A DNA stretch of 64,000 nt from Acridotheres tristis (lineage: Eukaryota; Chordata; Aves; Passeriformes; Sturnidae), in NCBI GenBank assembly GCA_037013685.1, contig CM072894.1:30937529-31001528 (forward strand), read 5' to 3'. The notes beneath the pieces were generated by a model, which was given only the letters and a program-made list of their open reading frames with translations, had not been told where the DNA came from and made no database searches. This document shows, one piece after another, positions 55,260 through 64,000 of the stretch. Position 1 is the stretch's first letter. Each line of letters starts with the position of its first letter. The translations under genes and the position numbers were made by a program.

Positions 55260-55560
55260 GCTCACAGGCTGTCCCGATTTTGGGATGTGCGTAGCTCTGG
55301 AAGGCAAATGACAGGACAGCTGTGGCAGCCCTGTCCTCAGAGCCAGCCTCTTCCACAGCCAGCTGCCAGGAGAGCCCAGCTGTGCTGGAGCCCCTCTGCT
55401 CCTGCCAGATGCCGACTGTGCCAGCTGTGCCCAGGCAGACAGGTCCCTGCACGCTCTGGCCACCCTCCCCCTGAGGGCTGCTCAGCAAATGACAAATGTG
55501 GCCAGAGCCGGTCACAAGCTGGGACAGGTTTGTTTTGTTGTTCCCACATCACATTGCCAC
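55260..55560. promoter_or_regulatory. GC-richer segment with CAGCTG cluster
   Basis: GC content is well above the flanks, but CpG remains scarce, so it is not a CpG island. Four CAGCTG E-boxes occur at 55317-55322, 55360-55365, 55377-55382 and 55422-55427. E-boxes of this type bind class I/II bHLH factors. All frames are fairly open here, including 166 codons on plus, because GC-rich DNA has few stops; none resembles a known protein. It could be an enhancer, an unrecognised repeat or an exon of a non-coding transcript. Confidence 0.25.
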
Positions 55561-57360
55561 TACTTCTTTCTGTGCTCTTGGAACAGTGTTTGCTGCTCCT
55601 CTCTAGGCACAAACAGGTAGTGCTACTGATTCAGCAAAACCGTCCTTGCCCTTACACTGTCATTTATAAACTGATTTGTGTGAACCCCAAGAAACACGTG
55701 ATCCTGCAGAAGTGATGAGGTGTCCTTATTTCTCTGGCTGAAACAAAACAAAAAAAAGTCTTAAATAATTTATAACTTCATAGGATCAGCACGTTCAGCA
55801 GGAGAACTGCTTATGCAGCTGACTCACTTAACACAATAATGAGCTTTTGGCCAGGTGATAGGTTATGCTGAACCTGGCCAGATCAATGTGAAGAGGGAAA
55901 AGCTCAGCTTATTTGAGCATTCCATCCACTAAATGTACACAGCAAGATGTCAAAATGACCCATATACACTCTGCAAAGGGAATTGAAATTAATTCTACCA
56001 TATTACATTGCCTTTTCCTATCCATCTTGCTTTCTCTCACTTATGCTCAATGTATTAGGATTTTAGCAAATAAAAGTTAAAAGAAAAAAGGCTGAGACCT
56101 CATTACATCCTGTGTCTAAATCTTCTGCCACTTCAGTAAAATTCAATCCATTTTCACTGGTAAAATATCTCTTGGAGAGAATCGATAGAGATCAGCTGAA
56201 ATACTAACTCTATTTGAGTTCAAATATTGATGAGCAAATCTTTAGCAAAAAATATTGAAAAATATGTACAAAAGGCAGATGAGAATGTAGTTGAGCATGC
56301 TACTGGAATAGACATGCTATGGAAGCTGGACAGAGGGATGGCAGACTATAGTCCTGTTCTTGTTGCTCACATAAAGATGATCATCATCAAATTTTGCCCT
56401 AATTTAAGACAAAATCTCAATATCAAAGCGACTTCTGACATGTTCCCTATAGAAAGCAAGCCCTACAGGGAGAGCAGGAGCACCTGGCCAAGGGCAGCCC
56501 ATCTACATTTTCCCCAGTGCCTGTTTTCACCTTCAGTAATCCCAGAGGAGCTCTCTGAACTGCTTCCCATTTAGACACACATAGCTGTGTACCACACTCC
56601 AATGCATGACCCATGGCTGAAGATACTTGGGCAAGAGGAAAAGGACAATCCACTGTAATGCCCAAGAGTTTCCCCACTGCTCCAGGGAAAAGGAAACTCT
56701 GAAAAGAAATTAATTTATTATATGTGAACACATTCAAAGAAGAAATTTTCCATTGAGGGCAATGGTAAGATGCACTTGCATTTCAAAGGAGATAAATCTT
56801 CCTAAATTCTAGAGTGTCATGAGGAGGATTTTCTACCAGCCCTGCCTGTTATTAACAAGAAGTCACTCATGTGACAGAACTGTCCAGGAAAGAGATGGAT
56901 CGTGGAAGTGCTCAAGTCACAGAAAAGAAAGCATTTTGACATCTGCAAATGGAAAGTGCTGTGGCACAAAAGTAGATATGCAGGAAAGTGGTTATTCATC
57001 ATCTTTGCCTTTCAATAAGACAGCTTTCCAGACACCCAAGCAACTTCTGAAAACAGTTTCAACAGTTTTGATTGTATGTATGTTTCCTTGTTAAAAAACA
57101 ATAGAATATTCTAAAACCATCTACAAATGTTCGATCAAGGCATATGTTAGAACATCTCTTAAAACAAAGCATTTCTTAATTTCAGCGCAGCCTCCAGAAA
57201 TATACTCATTAGTTCACAGAAAGCGAATAGGCACATTTATGCTAATACATAACTATTTACACAGCTTTTGAAAAGCATAGACTGATACCCATAGATTACA
57301 TGGCTGTAAGACAGGACGTCTTGGTTAACAGAGGGAGATTTTGAGCTTTCATAAATTTTT
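55561..57360. other. Unique non-coding DNA
   Basis: AT-rich sequence with no recognised gene, repeat or RNA. Confidence 0.55.
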
Positions 57361-57769
57361 TAGTTTAGAAGTCGAGTATAAAAATCACGTGTAACTAGAG
57401 TGACATAAAGTTTGAGAAGCAGCTGACAGCTGCTAGAAATTCATTGTAAAGCATATGAATTTTGACCTTCCCTTTACAATGAACTAAATTATCAGCAAAG
57501 GCCAAATACTTGCCATTCTACATTTTCCTGCTTTAGGCTACGAACCTTGACGTTATCGCAATACACATTATGAATTCATGCTCTTCATTAGCAATAAGTA
57601 GGCAGGGAAACACGGAAACGGCACTTTAAAGGCTGTACAGCGTTTCTCACACTGCGAGGGAGAATGCCAGGGAGTTTTAGAGAGCTCATTTACAGTGGGC
57701 ATACACCAGCTCTGACGGGAGCAGCTTGCTGGCAGCTCGTGTGTAGGCGGTGAGAACACGAGGGATTAT
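57361..57769. promoter_or_regulatory. Candidate regulatory flank of the CpG island
   Basis: The 400 bp on the left of the island carry several motif-like sequences. They are TATAAAAA at 57377-57384 with CACGTG at 57386-57391, a 17-bp palindrome with two CAGCTG E-boxes at 57418-57434, and TGACGT (CRE half-site) at 57548-57553 followed by ATCGCAAT. CpG frequency starts to rise after about 57540. A GGCG/GTGAGA donor-like site lies near 57748 on the plus strand. Together they are compatible with promoter-proximal DNA, but each motif alone is weak and the direction of transcription is undecided. Confidence 0.3.
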
Positions 57770-58090
57770 TTGTGCGGCTGCAGTGGTTCCGTGCGGGGCG
57801 GACCCGGCGCTGCCCCGGCCCGCCCGGGAGCCCGAGCCGAGCGGAGCCGCCCGCAGCCCGCGGCGTTCGCGGGGCTCTGCTGACACCTGCCGGGAGCTCC
57901 TGCCCTACCTGTGCAATGCAAACCCTCCCTCCAGGCCTCTCCAGGCCTCTCCTGCCTTTCCCGACTGCCCGTGTGCCGGCAGCAGGGGCCGAACAGGTCC
58001 CAGCCGAGATGCCGCGGGGCTTGACCCGGCTGGGACAGCGGCTCGGGTTCCGACACATCCCGGCACTGAATCTCCCTGCCAGCCTTTAGA
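57770..58090. promoter_or_regulatory. CpG island, possible promoter or first exon
   Basis: The only CpG-rich segment in the window. I count about 31 CpG in 57781-58080, concentrated in 57781-57900 (19 CpG at very high GC) and 57961-58080, with a CpG-free gap between. In birds such islands usually mark promoters, often with divergent transcription. Long frames cross it on both strands (209 codons plus at 57750-58379; 122 codons minus at 57690-58058). Stops are rare in GC-rich DNA, and the Pro/Arg/Ala-rich products match nothing I know, so I do not call a CDS. A good splice-donor match, CAG/GTAGGG, lies on the minus strand at 57911-57903. It could mark a first exon of a gene or lncRNA extending leftwards. 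An orphan intergenic island or a GC-rich repeat are alternatives. Confidence 0.65.
57931..57950. repeat. 10-bp tandem duplication in the CpG island
   Basis: CCAGGCCTCT occurs twice head to tail in the CpG-free gap of the island. Small slippage duplication. Confidence 0.85.
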
Positions 58091-58156
58091 TGGTTCCACA
58101 AGTGACGGCTGGGAACGACAGGATATTTTTCACCCAGCCAGTCCCTCTACTCACGC

Positions 58157-58164
58157 ATGCAAAT
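58157..58164 (+). promoter_or_regulatory. Octamer (POU/OCT) motif
   Basis: A perfect ATGCAAAT octamer lies 70 bp to the right of the CpG island. Octamers occur in promoters and enhancers bound by POU factors such as OCT1. Position next to the island makes it more interesting than a random match, but it is a single 8-mer. Confidence 0.35.
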
Positions 58165-61100
58165 CAGCACACACGGGGGTTTATGCCCATTTTTCATTTG
58201 GAAGGGAGCTAGGAGAGCATAAATTTGTGTCCCTGTTCACAACTGGTCATAATTTTAATTTACTGTTTGTGCTATTCTTTAAAATTAACCACACTGCTTT
58301 CTCAGCTTTCCATTTCGCTGTCTCTTGTTTTTCTCCACTTTTCCAAGGAGTGACACAGGAAGGAACTCCAGAGGAATAATGTGGCGAGTGCCCGGGTTGG
58401 CGGCAGACCCAGCCTCATGTAAGCAAACCACAGCTCCAACAGGGTCAGGGCAAGGGAAAGTCGTTTTGATTTCTTTTTCTAATATATGTAGATGTGTAAA
58501 TAAAGCTTTAAAAGTAAAGGATTTTTCTACACACCAAAAAACCAAAGAATAAATCTAGTAGTCTGCTACTTTTGGATGGATATTGAAATGGTTAAAGTAA
58601 TTGGAATCAAAGGAAGGTGTCTAATTTATGAATAAGGCCAGGAAAACACCGAGAATTTTCTACTGGACTGATTTTCTGGTCTCTAATATAAGATTTTTAA
58701 TTTATTAAAATAAAAATGCTCCAAACTACTTTTTTTCTTTTCTCAAGATTATCCCTAACTGTGTTTTTTCAGATGAGTCCAGCAACATTAAAAGCTGCTA
58801 CAGAGCTGTCGACACACCGCTCTCCAGGATCAGTACTTTGAGCCTCCTCCCTCCTCTCTGGGTCAGATTCCTGCAAGGCTGCAGCTCCCACAACTGTGAG
58901 AGTCTGAGACCCACTAGGATAAAAGGTAGCAGGAGGATCTTAATGGCAATTTCACTGAGACAAGGCACAGACCAGAGCTGAAATGAAACATTTTGCAACA
59001 TTAAAAACAGGGAAAAAACCCTCAAGCGTGCTATTGTGAATAAAAATCCAATGTTGTGCATATGCACCAGAGAAAAGACACAAACAAGGAGTTTCCACTT
59101 TTAAAAATTAATGTTACAGAAGAGATGAACGTTTTAAAATATGAAGTTCTTTTCCAGGTATCTCACTGGGAGGAAAAGGATTTAGAGTAAAGTGAATGCT
59201 CCCTGGAAAGATTTTTAAAGGCATTTTCTGTCAAGAGAGGTTTGATGTGTCCCATCTTCTATTGCTGCTAATGCACACACAGAAGTGCTTGGATAAAATC
59301 GTGCCAAAACAGCAATGCCAGAACAAAGATGGGCTCTCTTGCAGAAGACATAAACAGTGTTTGATAAGTCTCTTATCTAAACATATTAATTACTGGTGAT
59401 TTTACTATGGAGCAAGTGGCAAATCAACCTGGGATGGCTTCATATCATTACCCAAGATGGCAATGATTGACCTCTATTAAATGACTCAGCTGAGGTCCCC
59501 AATTAGAGGTGAAAACATCCATCTTTGTTTTAGTTCATGTGCCTTTGTAATGAAGAAACAAATAGGTGATGAAAGTCCCCTTGTAGCAAAGTCTCTGTTC
59601 ATTTCTGGCACTTTCACAGAGACACCTTCAAAATCAGTCAAAACAAGCTTAGGGAGAATCGCCAGACCCATATGGCTGGGCCAGCTGGTCATGTTTCACT
59701 ATGAAGTGTAACTGCTCATTTAGGACTGAAGTTACCACTCCTGCCACATAAATTGTGTACCCTTCTCACTGTTGTGTAAACTTTTTAACATTAAAAAATA
59801 TGGATACAGAAGTGCTGAAGCAAAAGTACAAGACAGCTGCTGAGAGCAAAGAGACATATTCAACAGGGCGTGAGCTCCCGTGTGTTAGCATTCTGTGAGT
59901 CTTGTGTGAGATATTCAGAAAAGCCAACTGCAAAGTCTGGAGTTATGTGCTGATTCCCCTGCCAGAGGAAGTGGCATTCACTGTGAAGGCAGTATCAAAA
60001 AAATTAAAAAGTGACTGCTTCAAACACCAGATTTGTTAAATAATAAGTAATCTATGAGACCTTGTCAGAAAGGAATAACTAGAAAACTTCATTTAGCTGG
60101 AAGAAAACAAGATATGATGAGAAAGGGTTTCAGAATAACTGAAAAAATCCTGAAATCATCCTTCAGAGCCTAAATGGTGCCTCATATTATTTTAAATGAT
60201 GAATTACTGAGGTTGATCCTGCTAAGAACTGAGTATTCAAATTTATGAAGTACAGATTTTATTAAGCTTAGCCCAGTCGAGGAGAGAATAGAAGCCACTG
60301 CTCTTATACACACTTCCTTCAAACTAGGTGGCACATGGCTCCAAGCTTCTCCTAAAACTCCTTAACCTTAAATAGAGTCTCCTGAGAGCAAGGAAGCACA
60401 TTTGAAAAGCATCAAAGCACTTTGTGAACAGAAAGCTCTTTAGACATTGATATGTCATCACAACATTTACATTGGATCGTTACAGTGAGTGAGACATGGG
60501 GGAGTCAGATTGACACCTTGTTGGGAAAGGCACCCACCAACTGCCTGTCGACTGCTCTCACAGCAGAATGACACAGAGAAAGACAATCACTTGGTGGGAG
60601 GCACAGGGTGACTGCAGGAAGATCATGAAAAATGCAACACACAGCACATGCAGCAGCTCTAGCACCCAGAGGGGCTCCAGCTTTCCAGACAATGTGGTGG
60701 GAAAACTCCTAAGAAAGCACAGAGGTACTGAGCAATGGAATGAGAATGCCTGTTGTAATGATGAGATGTCTGTACAACACCTGCCTCCATCCAAAAATTG
60801 TACACTTTAACAGGCACAAAAAATAGTCACTGCATGTTTGTTGTATTCTCTTCTCTTTTAATACAAACTACAAATGGTTAAAGGCAGCCAGCTTTTCTTT
60901 GAACTCGAAGGGAACAGAGTGGCTCTAAAATGCAGAACCAGCTAAAAGATGTTTAAAGAGATGACAGACTTTGATCTGAGACCACTTCCTGCCTAAGACT
61001 GCAGACAGATGAATACATATTATCATCAAACATGTAGGTATGCTGATAAATACATGACTGAGTTCCCACTTCATCACATTGCCTCTTTTGTGACATCATG

Positions 61101-64000
61101 CAACATACCCTGTAATGCTATTCTACAGATAAATTTTAAGTGTAGGAAACATAGACTAATGAAGTATGTTGGCAGAAAGAGAAGCTTGATCAGAGCTGGA
61201 TGTCAAAGCTTTTCATGTTTGGAGGAAGGAAATGTCAGGGCAGCCTGAACACTGCAGAATTTTGAGTAGTGTACATTCTCCTGCTCAGAATCCAGGCAAT
61301 AGATAACAGGTCCTTCTGGTGAGAGGAAGTAAAATGGGGCTTCTTGCCCCAAAATGAGGTTGACATCCAAAACCTTTCAAATTAATGTTTCACAAAGCTG
61401 TGAGAAGCATGTCAACACAGCAGCATCACAGACAGAGCTTGCATTAGGGTGGGAAAAGCCTGATATTCTCCATGCTTATGTTCTTAATAGAGAGTTGACA
61501 TAGCAATGTCATCTAGACTTACAAGGAAATTCTTAACACAGAACTTAACATCTGTGGAGAAAATTTGACATTTTAGGATAAAATTTCATTGCATAAAAAT
61601 TAAGCAAACATTTCCAAATTCCTGGGTAAATGTACCATTTTTGTTTTGAGACAAGTTTTTGTAGCATCCCAAATATTTCATAGAGAGTGTCTGTGTTTAA
61701 ATAGCCAAATAACTTTATTTTTGCACCAATCATAGCAAAATGAAAAGAATTTCACAGACAAGTTTACAAGCAGAGACACACCTTGACTAGTGAAATCAAC
61801 ATTTTTCAGTGGCAAAACATTACAGTGGGGTGAATGTTCAACCAGTTCTAGATCACAGCAATTATAATAACATTAGAGGAGAATTCTCCAAGCTGCCATA
61901 AATGCTATAGGAAAGATTTCCTTCACTGCTCTGCTCATTCATTACCTTCCTTGGGAATCCAGGAAACATGTCCAAATTATGCACATGCACACTTTCTAGC
62001 ATTCATTCATTTGGAAGCAACAACATACTTTATCTGCACATCACAACTCACTCTTCCAGCACAAAGTAATGCCAGCACAGCAGGGTGCAGAACAGTTCAC
62101 TGTGCCAGCTGTATGATTGGAGCTAACCTTTAGATTCACAGCACTTCTCAGCCCTTTATTACCACAGGAAAAGACAAATGGAAAAACTTCGGGCGTTCTG
62201 TTCTCTCCATACAATTCTGCAGGTAAGAGCTGGAGTCCAGAAAGCAGCACTCCTTCACTTCAGTACACTACTGGTAACTCACACCCTGCAAGGGATGATG
62301 GATTTGGGGAAATGACTTCTCACACTTGAATCTGCACCAGTTGCAGAGGTGCCAGTCTTCTGGGGGTGCTTTCCCCAGAAGTTATGGAGGGTGATACCTG
62401 CAGGATGTTTCCCTCCATCAAGGTGGCATGGGGTACTGGTTAGACACCTCCAGACTAACACAAGAAATTTAGGTTCAACTGTGTGTTTAATCACAAGTTC
62501 TTGTATGACCTTGTACAGTTCCATCAGTTCCTCAGCACTTTGATTGCTTTGCTGGAAAACGTCACTTCTGTGGTGGAAAAGGTGTTTAGGTACCCAGAAC
62601 ACATGGATGTTGGAAGAGAAATGGATGAGACAGGCAGTGAGTGATAACCCTCTGACATGCATTTCTGCATAAAAAAGTCTGTTGTTTCTTTTCCTCTCAA
62701 ATTTTAGCAGCAATAAAACCTTTTATCACATCCAGCACTTGCCAGCATTGCAGGTGAAGAGGTCACCTGGCAGAGAAAGGAGCACCACTGGCCTGGCAGC
62801 CCATCCTTCAATCCCACTGAGGTGGTCTCCAGCCTCTCTGCACACTTGCTTTCCCCAGCAAGCAGCCTGACACGGCTTAGCAGAGACAGTTCTCCATCAG
62901 CTTTCACCCACACTCTGCTGTGCTCTGATACTGCTGGGGAACAAAGAGGCCTTCTTTAAGCCAGACATGTCTGGTGCAGTGTCACCAGCAGCCTCAGTCA
63001 AACAAGCTTCTTCAATTTCTGAATCTTTCCATAAAAACTGAACTGTGTGCCAGGAAAACCCGGGGCAACACTCCAGCTCTGCACATGCTGCACCACAGAT
63101 CAGTCAGGTGAAGCCAGGGCAGCCTTCTTGAGTGGCTCTTCCATGAGCCTGGGGCCACTGCCACGACAGTGCTGAAGTTGTAATGCCTGACCTGGCCATT
63201 ATCCATCTTAGCACACTGGTTTCAACATTCAGGATGAAAAATACATCCCAAAAGTGCTAAACACCAGGTAGAAAAATAGATTTGAAAGTATTTCACAGCT
63301 TCTCCTCTCACTCAAGATTTGAGTTTGACTCTGGTGTGCTGAAATATGGGTATAATAGGTATTAGATTTTATTACCAGGGGTAATTTACTCTTGCAAAAA
63401 TTTAAACATATTTGAATGAAAAACAAATGGGAATCTTTCTCTTCTCAGAAAGAAAAGTTTACAGCAATGCTGTTAGAAGGAGGGATACCCAAGAGACCTT
63501 ATTTCCTCTTCTCTCCCACTCACAAGTGGTTCCTAAAATAGATTTTCCTCCCCATAAATTATCTGGAGCTTTAAAGAAAGTTCCTTTAACGGAAGGTAAT
63601 ACTTTCATTCATGCATTACAGAGAGATTTCATACATTACATTACATTCTTTAAACTTAGGACACATTTGCTACATGCTCCAAATACAACCATCTTTCTTG
63701 AGAAACGGGAACAGAAAAGGAGAGATCAAAAACTTTGTCTGTTTGACCTCCCAAAATCAAATGGGTACATGTGTACAATGTCTGGGGCTTTCTGCTCTTG
63801 AACACTAAAAACAGTTATTTCTTAGTATTATAAAACAGAAAGCTACCAAATATAATAACATTTAAGAACCCATACAGAAACAAAAAACATTTTTCCCCAC
63901 CAAAATGGACAAATCTCTCTAAAGGACTAAAAATAAAGACAAAATCTGTATCAAAATCTTGAGCTAAGGAAACCATTTGGAAAGTCCAGGCTCTAAATTT
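58165..64000. other. Unique non-coding DNA
   Basis: AT-rich sequence without a supported gene or recognised repeat. The 144-codon minus-strand frame at 62279-62713 and the 129-codon plus-strand frame at 63412-63801 show no known domain and no convincing splice-site pair. Confidence 0.55.

Noticed and set aside
57750..58379. 209-codon plus-strand frame through the CpG island as a protein
   Set aside because: Open because GC-rich DNA has few stops; the product is Pro/Arg/Ala-rich with no known domain, and an equally open frame runs antisense.

Overview
This window is vertebrate nuclear DNA, most likely from a bird. It is AT-rich, roughly 40% GC by eye, and strongly CpG-depleted. It has no operon structure, no compact coding layout and no open reading frame that I can match to a known host protein. 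The organism call rests on its interspersed repeats. The clearest is a CR1 non-LTR retrotransposon 3' end at about 43340-44040, which carries the avian-type ORF2 C-terminus and an ATTCTGTGA-like tail. Its sequence looks most like songbird CR1 copies, but that narrower placement comes from memory. Two older antisense CR1-like relics (32301-32430 and about 46130-46560) and a weak MIR/CORE-SINE-like fragment (about 23095-23190) fit an amniote genome. No Alu or L1 was seen.

Layout. Positions 1-32300 are mostly unique non-coding DNA with short low-complexity patches. They include an ORF-poor, motif-rich stretch at about 14700-17240 that could be conserved non-coding DNA. Positions 32300-46600 hold the three CR1 traces separated by unique DNA. 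At 48077-48207 there is an uninterrupted 131-bp pyrimidine tract made of CTTC repeats, just after a 16-bp A-run. Positions 48210-57400 are unique DNA with a GC-richer segment around 55260-55560 that has four CAGCTG E-boxes. The only CpG island lies at about 57770-58090. It is flanked by plausible promoter-type motifs and is the best candidate for a transcription start region. Positions 58100-64000 are again unique AT-rich DNA.

How it works together. The window reads as an intergenic region, gene desert or very large intron containing one possible CpG-island promoter or first exon. The only protein-coding remnant I can name is the broken CR1 ORF2 tail. I found no tRNA, rRNA, CRISPR, intact endogenous retrovirus or novel multi-gene system. 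Functional claims about enhancers and promoters below are inferences from composition and short motifs.
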